DNA from: JANXQE01 sp035651635
Lineage (GTDB): Bacteria > Verrucomicrobiota > Verrucomicrobiia > Limisphaerales > UBA8199
Reading direction: 5' to 3'
Assembly (NCBI GenBank): GCA_035651635.1
Contig: DASRFK010000020.1
Span: 1 to 64,000, forward strand
DNA: 64,000 nt
A program made the translations under genes and the position numbers. Shown in pieces: positions 18,613-28,200 of this stretch (position 1 is its first letter; each line of letters opens with the position of its first letter). The notes beneath the pieces are model-generated. The model did not search any database. It was not told where the DNA came from and worked only from the letters and a program-made list of their open reading frames with translations.

Positions 18613-20022
18613 ATGTGTGGCCGCTCTTTCTTTCGTTCTCGCCCGGCAGCTCTAAGCGCGTGTTTTCAAATTCGGTTAGGAGTCCCGCCCTTAGGCGGGC
18701 CAGCGCCGAAACCGCCTGAAGCCGGGACTCCAAACCCAGGCGCCCGCGCCCAAGCCGGTATTTTAAAACACGCTCTCAGCGCGCTGAGTGGCTTAGGGGC
18801 CGGATTATATCTCTTTGGGGCTCTTCTCGGCTTTCCCGTTTCCGGCCGATCGGAAACAGCCATCGCCGAACGGTGGTCACCCGAGCGAGCAGGCGATTGG
18901 CAGCAAACCAACCAATGGCTGGTCGGCTGCAATTTCATCACCAGCTCCGCCATAAACCAGCTCGAGATGTGGCAGGCCGACACTTTCGACTTGAAGCGGA
19001 TCGACCGCGAGTTGGGCTGGGCCGAAGGGATCGGCTTCAACAGTGTGCGGGTGTTTCTGCACAACCTCCTTTGGACTCAGGATGCCGCAGGATTCGAAAA
19101 GCGGATGGAAAAATTCCTGCAGGTGGCTGCGAAGCACCATATAAAAGTGATGTTTGTGTTGTTCGATTCCTGTTGGGATCCTTCTCCCGCTCTCGGCAAG
19201 CAGCGGGCGCCCAAGCCTTTTGTCCACAACTCGGGCTGGGTCCAAAGTCCGGGCGCCGATTACATGGCTCACCCGGAAAAGCTCGATGAGTTGAAAGGCT
19301 ATGTGGCAGGCGTCCTGGGTCATTTCCGCAACGACGCCCGGATTGCTTTCTGGGATTTGTACAACGAGCCCGATAACCTGAACGACCCCGCTTACATTCG
19401 CATTGAGCCGGCCGGCAAGCAGGAAGCGGCTCGCCAGCTCCTGCAGAAAACCTTCGCCTGGGCGAGGGAAGTCAATCCGAGTCAGCCGGTCAGCTCGGGA
19501 GTGTGGATGGGAAATTGGGCTGATCCCGCCAGGCTCTCCGTCATGGAGCGACTCCAGCTGGACAACTCCGATATCATTACCTTCCACAATTATGGTCCGG
19601 TGGATGAAGCCCGAAAATGCGTCGAGAATTTGTGCCGGTACCGGCGGCCGATCATTTGCACCGAGTACATGGCGCGGCCCGCAGGCAGCACCTTTGATCC
19701 GAACCTGGCGTTCTTCAAAGCCGAGAAGGTTGGCGCGTACAATTGGGGATTTGTGTCGGGAAAAACGCAGACGATCTATCCCTGGGATTCGTGGAAAAAG
19801 GCCTACACTTCGGAGCCGCCGGTTTGGTTTCACGATATCTTTTATTCCGACGGAACGCCTTACCGCCCGGAGGAAGTCGCTTTCATTCGCAGTCTGACGT
19901 TAGCCAAGGGTGCCAAACGCGCGAACACTGCTGCTCCCGCCAAAATTCGACCGCGAGGGGGGGTGGGTCAGTTGATTCGACCGCTGCGCGAAAGTCAAAT
20001 TTGTCGTAGTCTTACATCATGA
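18613..20022 (+). CDS. GH5-like glycoside hydrolase, secreted
   Basis: 469 residues as an open frame. The catalytic part begins near WSPERAGDWQQTNQWLVGCN and is a TIM-barrel glycosidase of the GH5/clan GH-A type. The acid/base Glu is in DLYNEPDN (near residue 251) and the nucleophile Glu in ICTEYMARP (near 349). Supporting strands are GFNSVRVFLHN, IKVMFVLFDSCWD and DIITFHNYGP. It should cleave beta-linked glycans outside the cytoplasm. Residues ~15-57 are encoded by palindromic repeat family A, directly before the signal peptide (ALSGLGAGLYLFGALLGFPVSG), so the real start is unclear. No ATG, GTG or TTG lies between the repeat and the signal peptide. The C-terminal ~35 residues are low quality and may result from insertion of the toxin-antitoxin remnant that overlaps the stop. 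Confidence 0.85.
   Translation: MCGRSFFRSRPAALSACFQIRLGVPPLGGPAPKPPEAGTPNPGARAQAGILKHALSALSGLGAGLYLFGALLGFPVSGRSETAIAERWSPERAGDWQQTNQWLVGCNFITSSAINQLEMWQADTFDLKRIDRELGWAEGIGFNSVRVFLHNLLWTQDAAGFEKRMEKFLQVAAKHHIKVMFVLFDSCWDPSPALGKQRAPKPFVHNSGWVQSPGADYMAHPEKLDELKGYVAGVLGHFRNDARIAFWDLYNEPDNLNDPAYIRIEPAGKQEAARQLLQKTFAWAREVNPSQPVSSGVWMGNWADPARLSVMERLQLDNSDIITFHNYGPVDEARKCVENLCRYRRPIICTEYMARPAGSTFDPNLAFFKAEKVGAYNWGFVSGKTQTIYPWDSWKKAYTSEPPVWFHDIFYSDGTPYRPEEVAFIRSLTLAKGAKRANTAAPAKIRPRGGVGQLIRPLRESQICRSLTS
18654..18780. repeat. Palindromic repeat family A, copy 2 (inside coding frame)
   Basis: Left arm GCGCGTGTTTTCAAATTCGG then AGGAGTCCCG; the right arm read backwards is GAGCGTGTTTTAAAATACCG, then TTTGGAGTCCCGG. 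The centre contains further small inverted repeats (CCCGCCCTTAGGCGGG). Same family as 11244 and 38741. Confidence 0.85.
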
Positions 20023-20029
20023 GTAAGAC
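20009..20029. promoter_or_regulatory. Inverted repeat over antitoxin-like start codon
   Basis: GTCTTAC, a 7-bp spacer and GTAAGAC span the ATG of the small ribbon-helix-helix-like gene. The placement suits an autoregulatory operator of a toxin-antitoxin operon. Confidence 0.5.
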
Positions 20030-20162
20030 AGGACTGGTGTCGTTGACCATTCGTCTGCCGGCCGAAGACCATTCCGCTTTGTGCGCTAAAAAGAACTGCG
20101 GCGCGTGGGTGAGGAATGCGATCAACGAGAAACTGCAGCGCGAGGCAGCGCATTTGGCTTAA
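20019..20162 (+). CDS. Ribbon-helix-helix-like small protein, probable antitoxin relic
   Basis: 47 residues: MSKTGLVSLTIRLPAEDHSA, then CAKKNCGAWVRNAINEKLQREAAHLA. A strand followed by two helices resembles the DNA-binding half of CopG/Arc-type antitoxins. The ATG overlaps the glycosidase stop as ATGA. About 50 codons downstream, a different frame carries an antitoxin-like tail (LLSLDEVSREVAGRRGER) whose stop overlaps the start of a PIN-like fragment. The intact gene was therefore probably longer and has been broken by frameshift. It is short and may no longer function. Confidence 0.5.
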   Translation: MSKTGLVSLTIRLPAEDHSALCAKKNCGAWVRNAINEKLQREAAHLA

Positions 20163-20209
20163 GCCGCAGACAGCGCTGGCGCGCAAATTACTGGCCGCCT
20201 GCGGAGTAT

Positions 20210-20330
20210 CAAAGGGGTGGCGGTCGATTGCTCTCGCTGGACGAAGTGAGCCGGGAAGTGGCTGGCCGGAGAGGGGAGCGATGAAGCGCACCTACCTGGA
20301 GAGTTCTGTGCTCATTCAGAGACAAAAACT
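20210..20330 (+). pseudogene. Remnant of antitoxin tail and VapC/PIN toxin start
   Basis: Frame 2 encodes LLSLDEVSREVAGRRGER and a stop. That TGA overlaps an ATG (20281) opening MKRTYLESSVLI, which looks like the first strand of a PIN-domain toxin with its first Asp replaced by Glu. After 12 codons the similarity ends and no further PIN acidic motifs are seen. The ATGA overlap is the usual arrangement of vapBC. The toxin is therefore a fragment. Confidence 0.5.
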
Positions 20331-20386
20331 GCAGGGTTGCTGGAAGGGAGTTTGTGGCTGCCAGGGTTCTGGTTCGCGAATAAAAA

Positions 20387-20414
20387 GTGGCTGGGCACTT
20401 ACGCGCCCAGCCAC
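20387..20414 (-). terminator. Intrinsic terminator of the LamG protein gene
   Basis: Perfect 10-bp stem GTGGCTGGGC / GCCCAGCCAC with an 8-nt loop, followed on the minus strand by TTTTTA. It lies 35 bp beyond the stop at 20449. Confidence 0.85.
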
Positions 20415-20448
20415 TCGCGATTCTTAATCAATCCGCGTGGCTGCCAGC

Positions 20449-23316
20449 TTATTTGAGGCGGTAAAAGGCAGGGGACGACCCAATGTTCAAGGTCATCGTG
20501 TTGAGGCCGTTGACGACTGAGATGTTGCCCGTAACCGCGGTCCACTGAGGTGAAACCAGGGTCGATGCGGTCTGTAGGCTAAAACCGGTAACGTTCGCAG
20601 GCCATTGGAGTGTAATCTGATTGCCCGAACGGGTGATCTTAAGCGAAGGCCCGGCTACAACCTCTGGACCGGCTGCGTACAGATTCGCCACCTGCCCAGC
20701 GGTCAAGGACCCGTTCCAAATGCGGAAGTCAGAATATGCCCCGGCGAACATCGCATCCGGCCATTCGTCGCGAGCCAGCCAGTTGTCGGTGTCGGGCAGG
20801 GTCGACCACAGTCCGGTGTTGGCGGCGGTAGCTACCAAAACGCCGTTGCGATACAACTTGTCCAATTGCCGATCTTGATCGTGGGTCCAAACGACCTGGC
20901 TCAACTCCCCGGGTTGAAGAGCCGGACCAGTCAATGTGACATCGTAACTGGGATTCTGGTCCCATTCAGCGCGCAACGAACCACTGGCTCCGTCATGGGG
21001 AGAGATCATGACATAATTGCCGCCGCCCAATGAAACACCCGGTGTGGCGGCCTGACCGAAGTCGAACATTTCCTGCCAGACAGGGCCGCCACCCCAGGTG
21101 ACCCAGATTTCAAAGCTGGCCTCATTGGGCAAACTGGTGACAATGCCTTCGCCGGGGGGGAAGGATGCCCAGGCACTGCTGGCAGTGGGTAAACCGTTAC
21201 CGCCGCCGACCGGGTTTGGAGTGGGCATGACCAATTGGGTTCCCGTTAAGTGGTACGGGCCAGACAGCGTGCCATTGATTGCGCCTACAGAGTCGGTGAT
21301 GGTTGTGCTGCCGGGAGCATCATTGAAAGTCCAGCGATGCGCCAAGGTTGGCCAGGCATTCGTGTCAACGACGGTGACTGCAATTGACGACCCCGATTGA
21401 TTTGCGTAGTTGGCGGTAATGATCGTGGTGCCTACATTTTGCGGCACCACATTGCCATTCACAATCGTTGCGACGGAAGGGTCGCTGCTGCTGAGGCTGG
21501 TATTCGGCAACGTGGTAACGTCCACGCCGGACACATTGGCAAAATTGGCAGTGACTTGCACGGGCACTCCGGTCCCATGCGCGTCAATGTTGGTAGCCAC
21601 CGAGAGACTGACGGAAGTCAGATTTCCGGCATTCGTTACGAGGTTGTCCGGGCCGGTCGTGGCATCAATGGCGACTTGCAAGTCCGACTTGACGCCCGAA
21701 TAGATCCGGAATTCGTCCACGGCACCCTGGAAATACGGGTCGGCCGAGAACTGCGAGCGTCCCAAATAATTATCTACGTCGGGAATCGTGAAAAGTGCCT
21801 TGGACATCTGGGCGGAACCGACTTTGCGGCCACCGACGTAAAGCGCCGCCGACTGGGCGGTGTAGTTGTAAGCCACCGTGACGCAAACCTCGTTGCTGAT
21901 CACCAGCTCGGACGGAGCGTCGACGAAGGTTTCGCCTGCTTCGTTGATCGACCAGCGCAGGTTTCCATTGGCTCCATTATGCGGGATCAGCGTGGTGTAA
22001 GCCACACCGGCGCCATTGAAATTTGTGCCAAAGGAATACAGTTCCTGCCACACGGGGCCGCCGGAGAAGTTCACCCAGATCTGGAAGGTGGCATTCGTCA
22101 GCGTGGAGACCATGCCTGGCGGAAACAGGACATAGGCGGAACTGGCATTGCCATCCAATGTGAGCTGACCTGAGCCCGTCAGGGTGGAGGTGGCGCTTGG
22201 ATTCATGAGCGTCCCATCAGCACCGCCTACGGAATCGGTTATGGTGGTGCCTCCGGCCGCTCCACTGAAACTGTACCGATGCTTCAGCACTGTGGGTTCG
22301 GAGCCTACCGAGACTGTGAGATTTGCGGTCTTGGATTGATAGGTGGCTTGAATCGTGGCGGTGCCGAGGCTGACCGCATGGAAATTGCCGTCCGTTCCGA
22401 AGGTAATCACATTCGTGTTTGCGGAGGAGTACGCAATTCCAGACGCAGTCGAAATATTCACCGGGTTAGTCAGCGACGCATAGTTTGCCAGAAGAGACGG
22501 GGTAATGACCGCCCCCAACAACGCATTGGTAGGATTATTAAGGCGAACCGAATTCAGAGCACCGGGCGAATCCGTGGTCGTGTTAGCGCCGGATTCGAAA
22601 TCAGCTTCCACTTGGGCCGGGGACAGCGCGTTGTTATAGATTCGGAATTCGTCGATCGAACCATTGTAGTAGGGATCGGCGTATTGCGACCGCCCGATAT
22701 AATCATTGAAGGTGTGGCCCACAGTCTGAGGCGTAATATTGAAACCCGTGCGAAAAGCGACCTGAACTCCGTTATCGTAAAGCGCGCCGGTTTTCGCGGT
22801 GGCATCTACCGTGAAGACAATCTGATGATACTCGCCGGCCGCGGGTGTCGGTCCCTGGATGATGCTCTCACCGGTCAATCCCAGAATATCGCCCCGGAGC
22901 GAGTTATTTCCGTCGACGAAACAAATGTAGGTAAAATAGGTTCCATTGCCGCCGGTCCCCGGGCCGCCTTGATTGTCGCCAAAATCGAACAGCCGGGCCC
23001 AAGTCGGATTTGAGTTGGGCGTGGTCCAGACTTCGAATGAGACCGAAGTGTAGTTGCTGATAATGTCGTCGGGCAAATAGACAAAGCCGCTGGTGCCGTC
23101 CAAGGCCACCGTCCCGTCGCCCGGGAAACTGGCGCCAGGATAAAGAGCACCATTGGCTCCGCCGACCGAGTCGACGGCATTGGTGCTGTCCACGGCATCG
23201 TTGAAACTGTAACGGTGCGTGAGGTCCGCCTGCGCGGTGAGATTCATCGCCAGCAGGAGGGCCTGAGCGAGTATTATTTGGGTCCAGGGTTTTTGGTGTA
23301 TTGTAGACGTTCTCAT
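20449..23316 (-). CDS. Secreted protein with three LamG domains and Ig-like spacers
   Basis: 955 residues with an N-terminal signal peptide (IILAQALLLAMNLTAQA). Three concanavalin A/LamG-like jelly rolls follow, each starting H-R-[YW]-[ST]-F-[NS]-[DG] and ending with an F-R-I-[YW]-[NS] strand: near 32-235, 345-555 and 660-870. Between them lie two bacterial Ig-like (Big_2-type) spacers near 260-335 and 565-655. Family members bind glycans or serve adhesion, and no catalytic residues were seen. The C-terminal ~55 residues end GSSPAFYRLK, the F-Y-R-L module shared with other secreted proteins. An intrinsic terminator follows. The upstream lipoprotein gene on the same strand is 136 bp away, with a family E repeat between them. 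Confidence 0.9.
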   Translation of the reverse strand: MRTSTIHQKPWTQIILAQALLLAMNLTAQADLTHRYSFNDAVDSTNAVDSVGGANGALYPGASFPGDGTVALDGTSGFVYLPDDIISNYTSVSFEVWTTPNSNPTWARLFDFGDNQGGPGTGGNGTYFTYICFVDGNNSLRGDILGLTGESIIQGPTPAAGEYHQIVFTVDATAKTGALYDNGVQVAFRTGFNITPQTVGHTFNDYIGRSQYADPYYNGSIDEFRIYNNALSPAQVEADFESGANTTTDSPGALNSVRLNNPTNALLGAVITPSLLANYASLTNPVNISTASGIAYSSANTNVITFGTDGNFHAVSLGTATIQATYQSKTANLTVSVGSEPTVLKHRYSFSGAAGGTTITDSVGGADGTLMNPSATSTLTGSGQLTLDGNASSAYVLFPPGMVSTLTNATFQIWVNFSGGPVWQELYSFGTNFNGAGVAYTTLIPHNGANGNLRWSINEAGETFVDAPSELVISNEVCVTVAYNYTAQSAALYVGGRKVGSAQMSKALFTIPDVDNYLGRSQFSADPYFQGAVDEFRIYSGVKSDLQVAIDATTGPDNLVTNAGNLTSVSLSVATNIDAHGTGVPVQVTANFANVSGVDVTTLPNTSLSSSDPSVATIVNGNVVPQNVGTTIITANYANQSGSSIAVTVVDTNAWPTLAHRWTFNDAPGSTTITDSVGAINGTLSGPYHLTGTQLVMPTPNPVGGGNGLPTASSAWASFPPGEGIVTSLPNEASFEIWVTWGGGPVWQEMFDFGQAATPGVSLGGGNYVMISPHDGASGSLRAEWDQNPSYDVTLTGPALQPGELSQVVWTHDQDRQLDKLYRNGVLVATAANTGLWSTLPDTDNWLARDEWPDAMFAGAYSDFRIWNGSLTAGQVANLYAAGPEVVAGPSLKITRSGNQITLQWPANVTGFSLQTASTLVSPQWTAVTGNISVVNGLNTMTLNIGSSPAFYRLK

Positions 23317-23388
23317 ATCAAATCGACTGACGGTTGAAGTGCCGATCGTTCCGGTAGCGAAAACAAGAGTATTTCTAAAAGCCTGGCC

Positions 23389-23414
23389 GCGTCATGCCGC
23401 ATAAAGTGGCGTCA
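23389..23414 (-). repeat. Repeat motif family E, copy 2
   Basis: GCGTCATGCCGCATAAAGTGGC and its flanks match the complement of 18561-18585 with one mismatch over 22 bp. It sits between the LamG gene and the lipoprotein gene. Confidence 0.6.
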
Positions 23415-23452
23415 TTCTCGCCCGGCTGCCTTTGGCTCGGGGGTTCGGTCAG

Positions 23453-23839
23453 CTAACGACTTCTTCTCTCACCGATGCCGGCTTGCTTCATCCTGAGGAC
23501 CGCTTCGGTTGCGGATTTGTCGCCCTGATTTGCGGCGGCGAAGGCTTGATTGCCTAACTTCTCCCAGGCCTGAGTCAAAGCGTCGTTCTGCTCGGTGGTG
23601 AGTTGCTGGGCTTTGCCAAAGATCTCGATGAGATTCGTGGCCGCTCCAAGATAGTCTTTGCGAGCCGCCGATTGGCCGGCCGCGTCCCACCTCTGTTTCA
23701 GTTCCGGTGGGGCTGAACTAAAGCTCACGGTATCCAGGCCGACGTCCTGCTTCTTGGAGCAGCCCTGAATTGCTGTTCCGAGAGCAAGGAGCGCAATCAT
23801 TGTCGCAATCCCACAACCGGACCTGAGCAGCGCTTTCAT
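23453..23839 (-). CDS. Small lipoprotein, unknown function
   Basis: 128 residues. The N-terminus is a lipoprotein signal (MIALLALGTAIQGC) with Cys27 as the expected lipidated residue. The mature part is helical, about 100 residues (LKQRWDAAGQSAARKDYLGA and onward), resembling a short tetratricopeptide-like helical pair. No family is recognised. It is the first gene on the minus strand before the triple-LamG protein and could be membrane-anchored next to it, but that is only positional. Confidence 0.75.
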   Translation of the reverse strand: MKALLRSGCGIATMIALLALGTAIQGCSKKQDVGLDTVSFSSAPPELKQRWDAAGQSAARKDYLGAATNLIEIFGKAQQLTTEQNDALTQAWEKLGNQAFAAANQGDKSATEAVLRMKQAGIGERRSR

Positions 23840-23889
23840 GTTCTATGGTTTATATTCCGGGGAGGCTTTGCCGAAGGTCTGAAGATGGC

Positions 23890-24048
23890 AAGCAGCATAA
23901 AGTGGCTACAGGCCCGCTTACGGCGGCGAGCGCCGTTGATGAGTTCGTGCGTTCGCTCCGCCGGCAAATCCGAAATCCGAAGAAAATCCGAAGTCCGAAA
24001 GCTGAAGGACCGGCTTGGGTCTTAAGGTGTAGCCATTTTATGCTGCTT
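23890..24048. mobile_element. MITE-like 159-bp inverted repeat
   Basis: 21-bp terminal arms at 23890-23910 and 24028-24048 are complementary except for one position. The inside has a small hairpin and four ATCCGAA/GTCCGAA units (about 23966-23999). No transposase is encoded and no clear target duplication was found. The arms share GCATAAAGTGGC with repeat family E. Confidence 0.55.
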
Positions 24049-24183
24049 GCGGCCAGGGTGTTTGGGCAGAATATGCTTCCAGCAACACTAGTGGAAAACA
24101 CGCACCGCCAAATGGAACCGACGCGGATGTCTCAAAGCTCGCCGTTATCGCAGGCGCTGCTCAATCGAGCTAAAATCTGTCCT

Positions 24184-25020
24184 ATGAAGCGTCATTGCTT
24201 ATCAAAAACCTCTCGAAATGAGGGGTTTACGCTTATTGAACTGCTGGTGGTGATTGCCATCATTGCCATCCTCGCAGCCATGCTACTGCCGGCCCTTTCC
24301 AAGGCCAAAGGGAGAGCAAAGCAAACGTCGTGCGTCAACAACTTGAAACAAATCGGCTTGGCCAGTGGGATGTACGTAAACGATTACGGCCAGTTCTGCG
24401 GATCACTGTCCACCACGCACGGATTTTATTACGTTTGGGCCCCGCGATTACTTTCTTACATGGGAAACAACCGCCAGGCCTTCATGTGCCCTTCAGCCTT
24501 GCCCGATACCGCGTGGGATACCAACGTGAACCATACGCTTGGGGCCACGGATCAGAATGGGAACTTTGATCCTTATGGCATCAAAGAAACTTCACGCTTT
24601 TCCCTCGGTATCAACGACTGGGGCATTAGCATAAACGCTAAACCCCAGCTTGGCATGGGAGGTGATATTAATGGAGGGTTTTACCAAGGACCGGTTAAGG
24701 ATTCCATGGTGAAAAGCCCCAGCCAATTCATTTCCTTTGGTGAAGTGCCTTCGGTTGAGAATCCGGCTTTGATTGCTTTCAACGCGAACATGGACCCGAC
24801 GACCACAAGCTTCGGTCACACTGAATGCCCAGCCAACCGGCACAATTACCGCACGGACATGGTGTTTAGCGATGGCCACGTGGAATCCCCTCGCCGAAAT
24901 GATGTGCGGGACCCGATCAACATGCTCTGGCGCTCGCGCTGGAACAACGACAATGATCCGCACACGGAAGTTGCGGCCTGGCCACGGCTTCCCGGCTGGC
25001 AAGACACGCTTGACCAATAA
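24184..25020 (+). CDS. Type II secretion/pilin-like protein with prepilin leader and H-X9-DG motif
   Basis: 278 residues from the ATG at 24184; an open frame continues upstream to 23845 but covers the MITE-like repeat. The prepilin peptidase motif is NEGFTLIELLVVIAIIAI, with cleavage after Gly and methylated Phe expected. After the helix comes the LSKAKGRAKQTSCVNNLKQI segment typical of Planctomycetes-Verrucomicrobia pseudopilins. Near the C-terminus His-x9-Asp-Gly (HNYRTDMVFSDGHVE) defines the H-X9-DG family. Such proteins are very numerous in these phyla and assemble in the envelope, but their individual roles are unknown. The 232 bp after it, before the kinase gene, include a half copy of repeat family A. 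Confidence 0.92.
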   Translation: MKRHCLSKTSRNEGFTLIELLVVIAIIAILAAMLLPALSKAKGRAKQTSCVNNLKQIGLASGMYVNDYGQFCGSLSTTHGFYYVWAPRLLSYMGNNRQAFMCPSALPDTAWDTNVNHTLGATDQNGNFDPYGIKETSRFSLGINDWGISINAKPQLGMGGDINGGFYQGPVKDSMVKSPSQFISFGEVPSVENPALIAFNANMDPTTTSFGHTECPANRHNYRTDMVFSDGHVESPRRNDVRDPINMLWRSRWNNDNDPHTEVAAWPRLPGWQDTLDQ

Positions 25021-25034
25021 ATAATGGGCGCTGT

Positions 25035-25055
25035 GGTTTGGAGTCCGGCCTTCAG
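25035..25055. repeat. Half copy of repeat family A
   Basis: GGTTTGGAGTCCGGCCTTCA resembles the inner part of the family A arm (GGTTTGGAGTCCCGGCTTTAG) without its partner arm. The rest of 25021-25252 shows no gene. Confidence 0.4.
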
Positions 25056-25252
25056 TCGCTTGGGTGTCGATTATGGAGTTTCAGGGCGACGGCAACGTTT
25101 TCGCTCACTGGCTGAACCTTTGCTCTCCGATCATTTCTAATCGCACCGGACGTGCCTGAGCCCAGCAGTTACCTGCTGAGAGCTGGTGAGCGGGATGTCA
25201 GGTAATTAAGCTTGGAGCGGTTGTTCGCTTAATGGCAATCTAGGCGAGTTCT

Positions 25253-28200
25253 GTGCAAGCAACAGCGGACCTGCGGCGAGAGAATTACAAAGCTGGGGGA
25301 AAGAGCGCTGGGAGCGTTACTTCCTGTCTTGCAAAGTGCCTGGTTCTTATTTGTCTGGCACAGTCCGCCTTTGGGCAACCGTGGGCTTCAGGAAGGTTCA
25401 TTTCCAGAGCGTGGACTGCTTCGGATGGCCTGCCGCACAATTCAGTCACTTCCATCCTACAGAGCCGCGATGGATTCCTCTGGATCGGGACTCAAGGCGG
25501 GTTGGCGCGGTTTGATGGTGTCACTTTTCGAAAGATCCCATTTCCCGGCAGCGGCAAATCCGACGTTTGGGTCACCGATCTGTGTGAAGACCCCGCCGGC
25601 GGCCTTTATGTGGGTACGGAGGAAGGGCTTTTTTACTATATCGAAAACCGTCTGACTCGCCTGAGCGGGAGCATTGATTCCATCACTGGTTTGGCGATGG
25701 GTTCAGGTAATGAACTTTGGGTCGGTACGCGCAAGGGATTGATTCTGTGGAACGACGGGCGATTTCGATGGTTCACGGCCAGCGACGGTTTACCCCAGGA
25801 GCCCGTGGTGAGCGTGTTTGGAAACCGCTCTGGTAAAATGTGGATCACCTTCCGTTCCGGCGTGTACGTCATGACCGGCCGAACTATCGAAAAATATCAT
25901 TTGAGCGCAGAAAGCCAAAGTCGCACTCCGGAATTCCTCGGTGTTTACGAAGATCGGGAGCACCAGATCTGGGCTTTTGGAGATACCTATTTGATCCGGC
26001 TGCCCGAGGGCAAACGATTCAACTACTTTCATAGCGGCCATTTCCCCTCCGCGCGGATTTGGAGCTTTCGCGAAGGCCGGGACGGACGTTTATGGATTGG
26101 GACCAGCGGACAGGGTCTGTTTCAGTTCACCGATGAGCGCTTCCGCCCTGTAGAAATGCAGAGTGGCAAAAGACCGAGCAACGTGCGGTGCATTAGCGAA
26201 GATTTCGAAGGCAACCTGTGGCTCGGGACCGACGGAGGAGGATTAGTGCAATTGCGTCAGGAGCAACTGCGCCACCTTGGAGCTGCCGAAGGACTTCCTT
26301 CCAGTTCGGCTCTTTGTATTGTGGAACCCTCGCCGAATAATATCCTGATCTCGTATGCCGATGGGAGCCTTTACTCGGGCATCAGGGACCATTTCGAGCC
26401 GTACCGCCTCTTGGACCCAACCGAGACCCAGCCTTTCGCGCGGTCGCTTTGCAGTACGCCTTCGGGCGATATCTGGATAGCTTCCTCGGGGTTGGGGGTG
26501 AGTTGCTTGCATGAGCACCGGCGCATCGGTTTTAGCTCCGCTGACGGATTGTCGGCAAATTTTGTCTCGTGTGCGTCGGCTTCAGCCGACGGGATCGTAT
26601 GCGTGGGAACACGTTCGGGAAGTATCTACCGCTATCGAGGAGAGAGCTGGACCCTGAGCGGCACGGTGGAGGCAGGAGTTACGGCGATGCAACCCGAGGC
26701 GAAGAACCAAATCTGGATTGGAACCGCGTCTGGATCGGTCTGGGGGCTTCGATCATCAAACCTGAGCCAGGTGCTCCCCTCGGCCGCTGTTCCCGGGAGT
26801 TATGTCAGCTGCCTCGGTTTGGACCCGGCCGGCCGCGTCTGGTCTGGCAGCTACGGAGCAGGACTGCGGTGCTATAATCCGGCTACGTGCAGCACGTGGA
26901 CTTCAACGGACGAATTGCCGGATCGACATATTTGCGGGCTGGTGTTCGACCAGGGTGGCAATCTGTGGCTGGCCACGCCCAAGGGCATTCTCCTGAGCTC
27001 GAAACAGGAAATCGATGCATCGATGAACACCATGCAGCCACCGCATTGGCGTTGGGTTGCGCATTTGGACTACGACGTCAATGGTTCGCCCGGAGGACCA
27101 ACCACATTGCTATCACGCGATGGGCTGCTGTGGGTGATCCTGGACGGGCGAGTCATGGTTCTAGACCCGCGCACTGCATTGGCTCTGAAGCTACCCAAGG
27201 CGGTTTACATCGAAAGCGTAAAAGTGAATGGAACCGCGCAGGTGGTCGACTACGGTGACGGGAACCAAAACCCGGCTTTGAGACTCCGCAAGCGGATACC
27301 CTCTTCGCTGCGCGCTTTGGAATTCGAGTTTACCAGCCCTTGCCTTTCCCTGCCCGAGCGCGCCCGTTTTCGCTACCGCCTCGAGGGTTTCGACCCGGAT
27401 TGGATCGAGGGTAATCCTCTGCTGCGTCGAGCTCGTTATGGAGCCATTCCGCCCGGAGATTACCGTTTTCGTGTGGATGCGTGTGACGAGGACGGCACCT
27501 GGAGCAAAGCGGAAGCAAGTTTTGCATTCCGTGTTCCGACACCAGCCTGGCGGACGCGCTGGGCCATTTTCCTCTACCTGGCTACGCTCGCGGGGACAGT
27601 TTATATGAGCGCCCGGCTCATCTCCCACCGTCGGTTGCGCCACCGGTTGCTGACTTTGGAACACAGCGAAGAAATGTCTCGTGAACGAATGCGCATTGCC
27701 CAGGACATGCACGACGAGATCGGATCAAAGCTCGCCAGAATTTCCTATTTGGTCGAAGGGGTGAAGACGGAACTCAAGGGGGTTTACTCCAACATCCGGG
27801 TGGTGGATGCTTTAGCCAAAACCTCCAGGAACCTTCTCCGCTCGCTGGACCAGATGGTCTGGGCGGTTAATCCCCGCAACGATTCGCTTGAGGAATTGGC
27901 GCTTTACCTGTGTCGTTATGCCGCGGATTTTTTCCAGGACACCGACATATTATGCGAACTACAAGTTCCCGAACACTTGCCCTCGGTTCCGCTCTCGGCG
28001 GAAGTCCGTCACAACTTGTTGCTGGCCTTCGAGGAGGTCCTTACCAACGCCATGAAGCATTCGGGAGCGGACCGGATCGTCGTGAAGATCAATTGCGCAA
28101 TGGGCCTCGGCCGGATCGAGGTTACTGATAACGGCCACGGCTTCAATCCCGGCAATCTGCCGGACACTGCCCAGTCCAGGAACGTCCGGGTTGGGCACGG

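Noticed and set aside
23845..24183. N-terminal extension of the pseudopilin gene
   Set aside because: The extension covers the MITE-like repeat, and the prepilin leader needs a start near 24184.
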